A DNA stretch of 46,349 bases from Schizochytrium sp. CCTCC M209059. Taxonomy: Eukaryota > Sar > Bigyra > Thraustochytrida > Thraustochytriidae. The notes beneath the pieces are model-generated. The model had not been told where the DNA came from. It searched no databases and saw only the letters and a program-made list of their open reading frames with translations. This document shows positions 26,969 through 36,126 of this stretch, in pieces. The DNA lies in NCBI GenBank assembly GCA_000818945.1, contig KN805378.1, forward strand, positions 148,408-194,756, in the 5' to 3' direction. The stretch's first letter is position 1. Every line of letters begins with the position of its first letter. A program made the position numbers and the translations under genes.

Positions 26969-29900
26969 CTATAGTCCATCCTGAGGATTCTCCAAGCGGC
27001 ACAGAGCATACGTTTCGAAGCTTCCGCAACACAAATCGCGAACGGAAGAACCTGACAGAGCATCAACGTTTTGAGGCAAGAGCTTGGGGTTCGCACCACG
27101 TTGATCGTTGCCCCAGACATAGACTGCGCGCGTTTCCGTCAGCGCCACCGTATGTGCTGCCCCGCACGTAACTTGAACAACCTTTACGTCGGCACCATTT
27201 CGACCGAGACTTGTAACAAGAGTGGGCATGCGTTGCGACTCGAGGTCTCCAAGACCAAGCTGACCGCTATCGCCCTCGCCCCAGGTGTACACCTCACCGT
27301 CATCCGTGACGCCCGCGCTATGATAGCGGCCAGCAGCAATGCTCAACGCTTTGCCGGGGAAGGCGTCAACGATAGAGGGATCTGGATTGGGTTCATCGTA
27401 GATCTCTCGATCTAATCCAAGCTGGCCTTCGCATCCCCGGCCCCAAGCATACAAATTGTTTGATCCCGTAATGACGAGAACGTGGGCTTCCCCAACCGCC
27501 ATACTCTTTACGACGCTCTCGGCGCCGAGATCAACCATGGTGGGATGGGCTTGTTCATCGTCGTGACCAAGTCCAAGCTGACCAAAGTCATTTTGACCCC
27601 ACGTGAATAGCCTACCCTCACGCGTCAAGACGCACGCAAAGTTGGTACCGCACGCCACTTCAATGGCAAAGGATGTCGACAACGCGTGAACCCAGCGCGG
27701 CTCGGTCACGGTACCATCTGGGCTCATGAGGTGGTCTTCGACAACATACTGCGAGTCCTCATTGGACTGCGTGCGCCGCACAGTTACGTCTTCCGCGCTG
27801 GAAAGAGAAAGTGTCGTGCGCACTTGATTTGCTGGGCTCTCTTCTCCGCTCCGACTCGACCTTGATGACTGGGACAGCGGGTCAAAGGTCGGTTGTCCGT
27901 CTGCAGCCGCATCATTATCTTCCTCGACTCCACTCTGCCCATTCCCGTACGAACGCGATGACCCGCGGCGGTTGGCCGCTTTATCTGGCTGTGAGCGATT
28001 TTCCTTTGTGTGCTCGAAAAGCTCCCACGCAGGGACCTCCCCAGATTTTGCAACAACCAGAACATTTTGCGGCTGCACAAAAACGCCATGGCTCTCAGCG
28101 CAAGAGAAATAGCGTTTTCCCTTGACCGTGCCATCATTTTTGCCCATCGGTTCGTCCAGCTCGATCCCGACCCATATGCCGCGAGCAAAGCTCGTGCGGC
28201 CCATGAAACGTACAACGCCACAATCCGCAAGTCGTTTGCTCACCAAGTGCACTCTCTTTCCAACACGGATAGGCTCCATTGGCGGCGAGGACTCCTCATG
28301 TTCGTTGTCGACATTGCGTTCCTTTTGCTCCACATCGGCGGCACTAGAATTTTGTGATGCCATCGACGAGGAGCTGCTCCGGCGCCGCAAGAGCGAACGA
28401 GAAGATTTGGAGAGAATTGAGGAGAAAGAATTTGGACGAAAGAGACCTCGCCATCGCTCGGGTGCAGACGTTGTTGTTGCTGCTGACGCAAGTCGGTTGT
28501 GAGGGCTCTTACCCATGTTGCGTAGACTCTGCGTCAAGTTGCGCACGATTCCGAGCGGTGCAGAATGTGGCTCTGGAATTTTTTCCTCTTCTTCCTCTTC
28601 CGTGTCGCCCTCCACCTCCTCGTCCTCGTCGTCCTCCTCGACCTCCTCGATGAGAAAGCCCTGGTCGCTAAAGCTGTCCTGTACTTGAACCTTACGCTTG
28701 TCATCGGTGATACCGGCCGTACTAGCAAAAGACGAGGAGGTCGTGGACAAAGACATTGAATTGCCAAAAAAGAGCGTTGTCTCTGCATCTCCGTGACGCG
28801 GACTTCGAAATGGATTCTCACCAGGTGGTTTGGACTGATTCCTGTAGAATTGTTCCTTGGCCCAAGCTGGCCACCCTTGCGGAGGACTCGCGGCCCCTGC
28901 CTCATCTCGATGCTTATCACCACCGTCGTTCGTCCGTTCCGGGGACAGGCTGTCCATTTGCCCGAGCTGAGAAGATCTTGGCATCGCTGCCTTTAGGTTC
29001 GATGCTCGGCTGGATACGTTGAGAGATGCCATGCCCAAAATCGAGGCAGAGGGTCCTCGGGAAACAGAATCTTCGCTGTCTTCATCAGACTGCAGCATGC
29101 GCTTTGACACATTTTCATTCGCTGTACTAGTAGCAAGATTGAAAGATGAGATACTTAGCGTCGATGTAGACCGTCCTCTGCGAACGTAGTCTTCTTCCAC
29201 CCCGTCCTCGCCCAGATTCCCTTCCGCGGAAAAGCAACGCCCGGTCTTGCTCCTGGATGACACATTGAACAAAGACATACCAAGTGACGAGGCGGAGGGC
29301 CCGCGACGAACACTCCCTTCATCGTCGCTGCTGAGCAGCGACATGCGACTGCGACTTGAACCAGTATCCACTGTGAGTGCCGCCTTTGGCCGCGAAGACT
29401 GGAAACCATATCGTAGTCTGTCATTCACCTCGCTTACCAAGGAAGACGTTTCGGACATGCCCTCTGCAAAAACGGAGTCCTGCGCAAGGTCTCCACAGGC
29501 CTCGAATTTGAGTTCGAGCTCACTGTGATCACCAAGATCGCTCAAATCGCCCCACATATACACTTTGCCATCGCGAGAGACTGCAGCTGAGAATGCAGAG
29601 CCGCACGCGACGCTTGCGATGCAAATGGAACGGTCCGAGAAGTAACGAATGTGGCGCAGCTGGCGCAATGCAGCAATCTCCAGGGACGCAGGGCTAATGC
29701 CCAGTTGCCCAGAGCTATTGCATCCCAAGCTGAGCACTTGTCCATCCTCGGTGAGGACGAGGGTGTGGTGTGTTTCCGATTCTTCCTCTTCGAATCGAGT
29801 GCAGGCAATCGACTCGACATTAACCCACTCGTTGTGCTGCATGCTAGCGAGGTAGATGCGCTCGTCTAACTTTGGGCGGCGCTGACCACTGCCCCAACGG

Positions 29901-31510
29901 AAGACGCGAACGCCATCGCGAATGAACAACGACATGATGACGCGTGCCTCCGAGTCTGACATGGAGGAAAAGGACATGCCAGAATCCCGTGACTCGTTCA
30001 GGCCGGATCCGATGCCGGTCGAAGATCGAAAACGTGAGAAACTGCCTCCGAGACTCAGCGTTCCAAGCTGACCAGGACCCGGCACCGCACGTGGGCTGCC
30101 GGTGCTGAAAAAGGTTCTCACACATTGCGGACCACCGCCATCGGGCTCAGCATGCGATCGTGGGGAGAGAGCATCTCCAGCACTTGCAGCTGCACTTGCT
30201 CCTCCGCTATTTCGACGAAAGACTGCATTTTGCTCAAGCACAGACATTTTTTGCACATTCCGATTGATGCGGCGCGGTGACCCGCTCCTTGAGCTATTGG
30301 TCGGCGAGGTAAACGTCGTGGCAAGTGCAGACTCGGGACCGCTGGTGTCGATGGAGCATTTCAACAAGACATTGTTGCTGCTATTTCCCGCGTGGGCTTC
30401 GGAGGGCAGAAAAGGTGTTCCGGACGAAGGCTTTGAAGGATCTGTGGTCTCTGATGCACTTGTGGAGCCCGTGCATGGCGACGTGACGGCTTGCGCAGCG
30501 GAGCCTTGAACCCTTGAATTTGGGGCCGCGCAAGCGTAAGCTTGGCTGGAATCACTGGCACTCGGGCCCGCTCCTTGCTCGTTGTGCATGTTCTCCCTTC
30601 TTGACAAGATATACGTGTCAGCCTCTTGTTGGACCTCTCGGGCCTCTGTTTGGATGAGCGTGTCGCGAATGGCGTCCCATAACTGCATTTTGTGACGGAC
30701 GACGGGAATGGCGCAGAGCTGATGCATGTCAGGCCGATCGTCGGAGTCCTTTTGGAGCATCAGATCAGTGAGGTCGCGTATTGCGTCTGAATACGTTCGA
30801 AGGGCTATGCTATTGAGCGGCTGATGTGGCTCGCGAATGATTTGCAGCGCAAGCTGCGGAAGATTGGGTGACTGAAATGGCTTGCTGAGGGAGAGCATCT
30901 CGTAAAGCACACAAGCAAGGGCCCAGACGTCGCTCCTTTGCGTGTACACCCCACCAGAGCAAATTTCCGGGGCCAGGTAGTATGGTGTGCCAACGAGCTG
31001 CGCACCAGCGGGCGAGGAGTTGGACAAGACCTTGGCGATGCCAAAGTCTGCGAGCTTGACAACGCGACCCCTTGGTCCCCAGAGCAGAATATTTTGTGGT
31101 TTGATATCACGATGAAGAATGTTGCAATTGTGTACGTAGCGCAACGCAATACACATTTGCGAAAACCATTCCCAGATTTGATCTTCGGGTAGTGGGCCAC
31201 GTGCTTGGTTGAGTACGTTGACGAGCGCACCGCCTGCTGCGTACTCCATGACAATGTGTTGATTGCTATTCTCCACAAAGCTGCCAAAGTATTGGATGAC
31301 ATTAGGATGATTGAGCTCGGACAGCAAGTCCACCTCGTTGATCATGTCGCGACGCTCTTCATCGGAAAGAGCGTCAACGCGCGCGCGCAACGTTTTGAGC
31401 ACGAGAAGACGACCATCTTCCTTGCGACGAACGCGCCGCACGTTCGCAAAGGCGCCCGTGCCGATCACGTCATACACCTCAAAAAGCTGGTCCATGGTCT
31501 TGGTCGCCAT
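26969..31510 (-). CDS. NEK-type protein kinase with split RCC1 propeller and CAP-Gly domain
   Basis: The 1513-residue protein starts with a complete Ser/Thr kinase (about 10-275): glycine loop GTGAFANV, K39, E59, HRDIKPQN (D135), DFG (155-157) and APE (180-182), most like the NIMA-related family. RCC1-type blades follow in two groups: three around 530-665 (FRWGSG, LSLGCNSSGQLGI, YMWGD) and four at about 1270-1505 (FTWGQNDFGQLGLG, YAWGRGCEGQLGL, YTWGEGDSGQLGLG, YVWGNDQRG). Between them lie a Ser-rich region with three related repeats, an acidic stretch and a CAP-Gly domain (about 1078-1150, with GKNDG near 1122), which binds microtubule or EB-type C-termini. NEK8/NEK9 relatives combine kinase and RCC1 and act in cilia and mitosis. 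The CAP-Gly insert is unusual. All active-site residues are present. Confidence 0.9.
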   Translation of the reverse strand: MATKTMDQLFEVYDVIGTGAFANVRRVRRKEDGRLLVLKTLRARVDALSDEERRDMINEVDLLSELNHPNVIQYFGSFVENSNQHIVMEYAAGGALVNVLNQARGPLPEDQIWEWFSQMCIALRYVHNCNILHRDIKPQNILLWGPRGRVVKLADFGIAKVLSNSSPAGAQLVGTPYYLAPEICSGGVYTQRSDVWALACVLYEMLSLSKPFQSPNLPQLALQIIREPHQPLNSIALRTYSDAIRDLTDLMLQKDSDDRPDMHQLCAIPVVRHKMQLWDAIRDTLIQTEAREVQQEADTYILSRRENMHNEQGAGPSASDSSQAYACAAPNSRVQGSAAQAVTSPCTGSTSASETTDPSKPSSGTPFLPSEAHAGNSSNNVLLKCSIDTSGPESALATTFTSPTNSSRSGSPRRINRNVQKMSVLEQNAVFRRNSGGASAAASAGDALSPRSHAEPDGGGPQCVRTFFSTGSPRAVPGPGQLGTLSLGGSFSRFRSSTGIGSGLNESRDSGMSFSSMSDSEARVIMSLFIRDGVRVFRWGSGQRRPKLDERIYLASMQHNEWVNVESIACTRFEEEESETHHTLVLTEDGQVLSLGCNSSGQLGISPASLEIAALRQLRHIRYFSDRSICIASVACGSAFSAAVSRDGKVYMWGDLSDLGDHSELELKFEACGDLAQDSVFAEGMSETSSLVSEVNDRLRYGFQSSRPKAALTVDTGSSRSRMSLLSSDDEGSVRRGPSASSLGMSLFNVSSRSKTGRCFSAEGNLGEDGVEEDYVRRGRSTSTLSISSFNLATSTANENVSKRMLQSDEDSEDSVSRGPSASILGMASLNVSSRASNLKAAMPRSSQLGQMDSLSPERTNDGGDKHRDEAGAASPPQGWPAWAKEQFYRNQSKPPGENPFRSPRHGDAETTLFFGNSMSLSTTSSSFASTAGITDDKRKVQVQDSFSDQGFLIEEVEEDDEDEEVEGDTEEEEEEKIPEPHSAPLGIVRNLTQSLRNMGKSPHNRLASAATTTSAPERWRGLFRPNSFSSILSKSSRSLLRRRSSSSSMASQNSSAADVEQKERNVDNEHEESSPPMEPIRVGKRVHLVSKRLADCGVVRFMGRTSFARGIWVGIELDEPMGKNDGTVKGKRYFSCAESHGVFVQPQNVLVVAKSGEVPAWELFEHTKENRSQPDKAANRRGSSRSYGNGQSGVEEDNDAAADGQPTFDPLSQSSRSSRSGEESPANQVRTTLSLSSAEDVTVRRTQSNEDSQYVVEDHLMSPDGTVTEPRWVHALSTSFAIEVACGTNFACVLTREGRLFTWGQNDFGQLGLGHDDEQAHPTMVDLGAESVVKSMAVGEAHVLVITGSNNLYAWGRGCEGQLGLDREIYDEPNPDPSIVDAFPGKALSIAAGRYHSAGVTDDGEVYTWGEGDSGQLGLGDLESQRMPTLVTSLGRNGADVKVVQVTCGAAHTVALTETRAVYVWGNDQRGANPKLLPQNVDALSGSSVRDLCCGSFETYALCRLENPQDGL

Positions 31511-32511
31511 GGCTGACGCCGCTTTGCTTCGTTGCAGCTACGCTTCACCACCAATCCAGCGATCGATCTATCGATCCATCGATCCATCGATCCATCATTT
31601 CCCGGCATGCCGCGGACCTGGACAAATGGACTCCGAAGCAAACAAACATTCATTCGACAAGTTGGCAAAATACGGTGTGTACTCGCCTAGGTTAAAGGTG
31701 TGTACCATGATTGGTGTCAGTGACAAGGAAAATGACGGTCGCGCGTTTTTGGGTCACGAGCGCGTATCGCGAGTAGCACGTGCTACTGTCAGGAGGTTGA
31801 CTTTTGTGTAAGCCTCGACTTTGCACAAGCCATAAGAAAAAATTGCAAAAAGATGTAGTGGAGAACGAAAGTGACAGCTTTAGGTTGACTCGCTAGTCAT
31901 GCTGATTAGCTTGTGACGATAGGCGTGTGGAGGTATCTAATTTTTGCATTTTTGCGACAAAAGAACTTTGGTTCTTACAGAATTGCAGAATTGCTCTGGT
32001 GCAAGAACGAATCGGTGTCGCTCGCTGCGACGGAGTGGTTGATGCTATAACTATTACCATCATTCAGATGCAAGCATTTACAAGGACAGCATGTTGATCG
32101 CCAACCATTTTGATAGCTGACTTGCTTACTTTAGCGACATGATTTGCTGCTTGTAGACCTGTTGTTCGAGATATTTGTAACGGAACTCGGAAAAAAAAAA
32201 GTAAGCCATGATTAAAAAGAAAAGGATCAAGGACGTTGCTGTTGAACGGTGACTCGCAGAGTAAATACCGCTCGCAACGCGAGAATATGCGCTAGGTAGA
32301 CGTCCTCTTTTTACTTTACCATAATAGATAAAGGGAGCTTTGTGAATTCGTGCGTGGGCTGTTGCTCATCCAATTTCGTCGCTCGATCCAATCACTGCGA
32401 AATAAGTTGGTCAAGAGCGTGATTCCCAGTCTTCGATGCGGCGACCCCTTCATTGACAGCTCAGGGTGTTGATCAAGCAACAATCTTTACCGGAGCGCGC
32501 AGGAAGCGACA
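31511..32511. promoter_or_regulatory. Head-to-head intergenic region, NEK-like / sulfotransferase
   Basis: About 1 kb between divergent starts, more AT-rich than its surroundings. It contains an ATCGATCC repeat (31561-31595) next to the kinase start and a 10-A run near 32190. I found no open frame, tRNA or other RNA gene that I could support. Confidence 0.4.
31561..31595. repeat. (ATCGATCC)n tandem repeat
   Basis: Four or so imperfect 8-base units (ATCGATCC/ATCGATCT) lie just upstream of the NEK-like start codon. They are rich in ATCGAT palindromes. Confidence 0.8.
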
Positions 32512-34698
32512 ATGCGCTCCACCGCGCTCGCGCTCGTGCTTGGCATGTGTCTGGCTAGCGTCTTGCTCACACGACAGCTGCAGGGCAAGCTATGGACAAC
32601 GGACGCGGAGGCCGTCAAGGCATCATCGTGGGCTACACGGACGGCCCAACTTGGTTCTCTGATGCCCAACGACTGGTTCCGGCGTGGCAGCTCTCGCGAT
32701 GATACGCAGCACGAAACGGACGAGGAAGGGGAGAAGGACGAGGGCCTGATGCAGGTTTCTCTCGATCCTCTTCCTGCATTGCCCACGAGTGCAGCAGAGC
32801 AAAGAGAAGCGTCTCGCGTATCGGCTCCTTATCAATATGATATCCCATTACCACCATCGTCAAAATCTTCTTCGCGCCTTAGCAAGCTCGATTCAGACTC
32901 GATGTCTACAGCTAGCAAGACGTTGCCGTCCTCACCCTTGGCATCAGATCGTTCCATTGCCTCGAAAACGGATTCATTGGCACCAGAAGACGAAGATGAT
33001 GATGATGATATTGCCATCTTGACGAGCGATCTCCAAAAAATCTTGACATCAGAATCCGAGTCCGACGAAAACATTTTGATGCCACTGAACAGAGATGCCG
33101 ATGCTTTGAGTTCTCAAGATGACTCTGGCTTACACAAGACTAATTTCCCACTCGTGCATGTGGACGAAAAAAGCAACGACGAAATTGAGTCTGGTGAGAG
33201 CGATAAAACCACTGGTATCGAGGATTCTGACACGTTGACGCCGAAGAGTGATGCTCTTCCAACAACTGAAAACGATGTCGATGCACTTTATGCGAATGCA
33301 GACGCCGTTGGTGCAAGTGAAGAGAACGTAGACGATGCAAGTGCAGACGTTCTGTCATTGAGCGAGAATGTCGCCCTCGATGCGTCCAGATCCGCAGGCA
33401 CCCTCGGCAATAATGGTGCGTCGCGTGGAATTACCATTTCTACGGTGCCACCAAGTTCGCAAGTTTTGTCTTTGCCATCGAGCAACGAGGCCATGGATGT
33501 CAATCTCGATGCATCTTCGACTGCAAGCACCTTCGGCAAGGATAGCACAATGGTCGGAAATGGCAACTCTATGACTTCATCAAGCTCGCAAGATTCGACT
33601 TTGCTGTTGCCATCGAGCACCGATACCAATTCGCTGTCCGGTGCTCCGGTCGCAGACACGTTTCTAACAACAAAAAGTGCGGAGGGCGACGCGGCAAGCG
33701 CAGCGCACATTGAATTCAATGACGACAATGTACAACCCGAGACCAAGAAGCCGCAGCTTGCTTACAATCTTACGCAAGTTGTTTTTGGCAAGTTTGCCCC
33801 TCTGGCAAAGTATTACAGGCCACCTCGCGATACGAGCAAGATTCCACAGCGTGTGCTGAAGGCCGTTGCGAAATTCGAATCTGCTGCGTGCAAGGCGGCG
33901 CGCGCTTTGCCAAGCGGAACGGCTGAGAACGGAGAGCTAGGCATGCGATCTCGCGCCAAATGCCAGGCTGCGAGGAATGGTACGGCTGCGTCGGTGAAAG
34001 AACGTGGGAGTCAAGTGCTGATCTCCGAGTCATACAAGCTCATGTACGTGTCGAACATGAAGGCTGCATCACAGCTCGTGAACAAGATCATGCGCCACCG
34101 ATTCAATGCTACGTCAGTCGGCTCGCACAACATAATGGCCTATCTCGAGGAGCGCAGGCAGGTGGAGCCTTCGACACGTCTGGAGGACTACTTTGTCTTT
34201 ACATTTGTGCGAGACCCGCAGCACATGTTTTATAGCGCCTACGCAGAGATCGATCGCCGTATGGAGAAACGCCAAAAGACTCCTCATTCTTTTCAAAAGA
34301 TGAATCGCACTCTTGATTTTGAGCCTGCGCGTGCCAAGGCGTGCCTAAAAATGGTTCGTGAAGGGAACTTTGGACGCGGCGAGCTCACGCCGGCGCACAT
34401 GTTCACGCAAGTGTTCAAGACGCAGCGATGCCCGGCTGGTCTGGACCGTTTTCTCTCATTTGACTTTATTGGCAAGCTGGAAACGATCAAGGAAGACATT
34501 CGCGCACTTGAATCTATTTTGGGCGTTCCGCATCAGCCCTTTGGACGCATCAATGCCAACAAGAAGTCGGCGACCAAGAAGCATGCACATGATCTCGAGG
34601 CGGTCTCGTTTGAGAGTCTCGAAAAGGAGATTTGTAGCTATGCTGCAGCCGATTACGTCTGCTTTCCGTACCGCAAGCCTGTGGGCTGCGAAATGTAG
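32512..34698 (+). CDS. Type II membrane sulfotransferase (carbohydrate type)
   Basis: The 728-residue protein opens with a signal-anchor (ALALVLGMCLASVLLT, residues 5-20), giving type II Golgi topology. A long Ser/Asp/Thr-rich stem follows (about 90-410), with two diverged repeats of about 44 residues near residues 285-370. The catalytic domain runs from about 500 to the end. VSNMKAAS corresponds to the 5'-phosphosulfate loop and FVRDPQHMFYSAY (V566-P569 and on) to the 3'-phosphate motif of PAPS-dependent sulfotransferases. The Arg usual after VRDP is replaced by Phe. By family it would transfer sulfate from PAPS to a sugar hydroxyl. The acceptor is unknown; sulfated surface or exopolysaccharide is a natural guess. 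Confidence 0.82.
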   Translation: MRSTALALVLGMCLASVLLTRQLQGKLWTTDAEAVKASSWATRTAQLGSLMPNDWFRRGSSRDDTQHETDEEGEKDEGLMQVSLDPLPALPTSAAEQREASRVSAPYQYDIPLPPSSKSSSRLSKLDSDSMSTASKTLPSSPLASDRSIASKTDSLAPEDEDDDDDIAILTSDLQKILTSESESDENILMPLNRDADALSSQDDSGLHKTNFPLVHVDEKSNDEIESGESDKTTGIEDSDTLTPKSDALPTTENDVDALYANADAVGASEENVDDASADVLSLSENVALDASRSAGTLGNNGASRGITISTVPPSSQVLSLPSSNEAMDVNLDASSTASTFGKDSTMVGNGNSMTSSSSQDSTLLLPSSTDTNSLSGAPVADTFLTTKSAEGDAASAAHIEFNDDNVQPETKKPQLAYNLTQVVFGKFAPLAKYYRPPRDTSKIPQRVLKAVAKFESAACKAARALPSGTAENGELGMRSRAKCQAARNGTAASVKERGSQVLISESYKLMYVSNMKAASQLVNKIMRHRFNATSVGSHNIMAYLEERRQVEPSTRLEDYFVFTFVRDPQHMFYSAYAEIDRRMEKRQKTPHSFQKMNRTLDFEPARAKACLKMVREGNFGRGELTPAHMFTQVFKTQRCPAGLDRFLSFDFIGKLETIKEDIRALESILGVPHQPFGRINANKKSATKKHAHDLEAVSFESLEKEICSYAAADYVCFPYRKPVGCEM

Positions 34699-34912
34699 AT
34701 GATGAACCGAAATAGAAAAGTGATTGAGGTATACAATTGTTTGGTGGTGCTGGAATGTGGAGGACGAAGCGAGGCTATGGACATGATGATTGAGTCAAGC
34801 ACACTGTCAAGATGATGACGAATCTTGGTAGAGTCGGCAAGACCTTTGCAATTTGTTAATGCCTCCGCAATGCAATGTTTGATGCAAACGACAAAAGGGA
34901 GGTGAGCGTCGC

Positions 34913-35917
34913 TCAGCGTTTGGCTGTATCAAGTATCTTTTTGGCCATGGCAGCGGCTCCGAAGCCATTATCAATATTTACGACGGAGACACCTGGCGCG
35001 CAGCCGTTGAGCATGGCGAGCAGGGGCACGAGGCCTTGAAAGGAGGCACCATAACCAACGCTCGTGGGCACAGCCAGCACAGGGCAGTCGACAAGACCAG
35101 CGACGACGCTTGGCAAGGCACCCTCCATGCCAGCGACGGCAATGATGACCTTTGACTTTCGCAGCACATCTGTTTGCTTCAAGAGACGATCAATGCCCGC
35201 AACACCAACATCATAGACGCGCCGTGGCGCAATGTCATTCAATTCGAGCGTTACGGCAGCCTCTTCGGCGACTTCGAGGTCGGCAGTGCCCCCCGTAAGG
35301 ACGCTAACATCAAAGCGGTCATCGTCGGGGACTGCCGGCGTGACATGCACTGCTGCGATGCGGGCTTCAGGATAATACGTTATGCCGGAAACCTCTGCAG
35401 AGACAAGATCCGCGACCTCGGGGCTAATTCGCGTGCCGAAAAGTGCCATTCCACGTTCCTGCGCACGGGCAAAGATCGAGACGACATGTTCGGGGCGTTT
35501 ACCTTGACCGAATACAACCTCGGGAAAGCCTGTGCGGACCTCTCGTGCTGCATCAAGTTTGGCAAAGTTGCGCACAGCGTCATTTGCCAGCGATGCAGAG
35601 ATCTCAGCCTCGGCTCGAGCCACGGACACCTATTTTCCCCGCGAGCACGGTACGGTCGGGATAGTTTAGGCGATTTGTTGAATCGTCATTTGTTTTGTTA
35701 TTATTTGTCAGGTGCCGCAGGTGCAGATGAACGACGCGGGTGATCGAAGCGAACGAATATCCTCTTAGCGCCGCAAGGTTAGCTACGTTCATATTCAGCC
35801 TCCGCGGTGCGGGCGTCGCGCATCGATCTATCACATCACTTTGCGTTCCAGTGAACGCACCTCTCCCGCGGCAACCGCAGCCAGCACGCGGCGTAGACCC
35901 TCGCGCGCTGTGCTCAT
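34913..35917 (-). CDS. larB: LarB-like nicotinate dinucleotide carboxylase/hydrolase (two exons)
   Basis: LarB (PurE/AIR-carboxylase superfamily) carboxylates the ring of nicotinic acid adenine dinucleotide and releases AMP, the first step to the nickel-pincer nucleotide. Exon 2 (35629-34913) contains RTGFPEVVFGQGK, the PurE-like core VAGMEGALPSVVAGL and TSVGYGASFQGL, and LNGCAPGVSVVNIDNGFGA with the Cys (C229) that holds the substrate in bacterial LarB. Exon 2 has no ATG near its beginning and follows an in-frame TAG that forms a 3' splice site. Exon 1 (35917-35861) encodes MSTAREGLRRVLAAVAAGE, the usual LarB N-terminal helix, and joins in phase 0 across GAG|GTGCGT...ATAG|GTG, giving 257 residues. 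No larA, larC or larE is in the window, so the pathway is inferred. It shares a 209-base promoter region with the SET gene. Confidence 0.85.
35630..35860 (-). other. Spliceosomal intron in larB-like gene
   Basis: The 231-base interval begins GTGCGT and ends AAAATAG on the minus strand. Removing it joins a LarB-like N-terminus to the body of the protein in phase 0. Unspliced reading meets in-frame stops, including the TAG at the acceptor. Confidence 0.8.
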
Positions 35918-36054
35918 GATCTCCGCGCGGAAAACCACTTTACAAACGAGGTCGTTGGCAGCTTTTGCTTTTGCAAAACCAATGTTGTTGTTGTTGTTGT
36001 GCAAAACGCAAAAGACCCGCTGCCGGCGCGAGCACGCACGTGCAACAATAGACT

Positions 36055-36088
<34 letters not shown>

Positions 36089-36126
36089 GAGAGGAGCAAG
36101 ACGCGGGCGGGCGAGGGCGCGCGAAG
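35918..36126. promoter_or_regulatory. Head-to-head promoter region, larB / SETD3-like
   Basis: This 209-base spacer between divergent starts holds a GTT repeat (35981-35999) and a CAG repeat (36054-36083). No other element was recognised. Confidence 0.5.
36054..36083. repeat. (CAG)n microsatellite
   Basis: About nine to ten CAG/AGC units lie in the 5' UTR or promoter of the SET gene, about 45 bases before its ATG. Confidence 0.9.
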
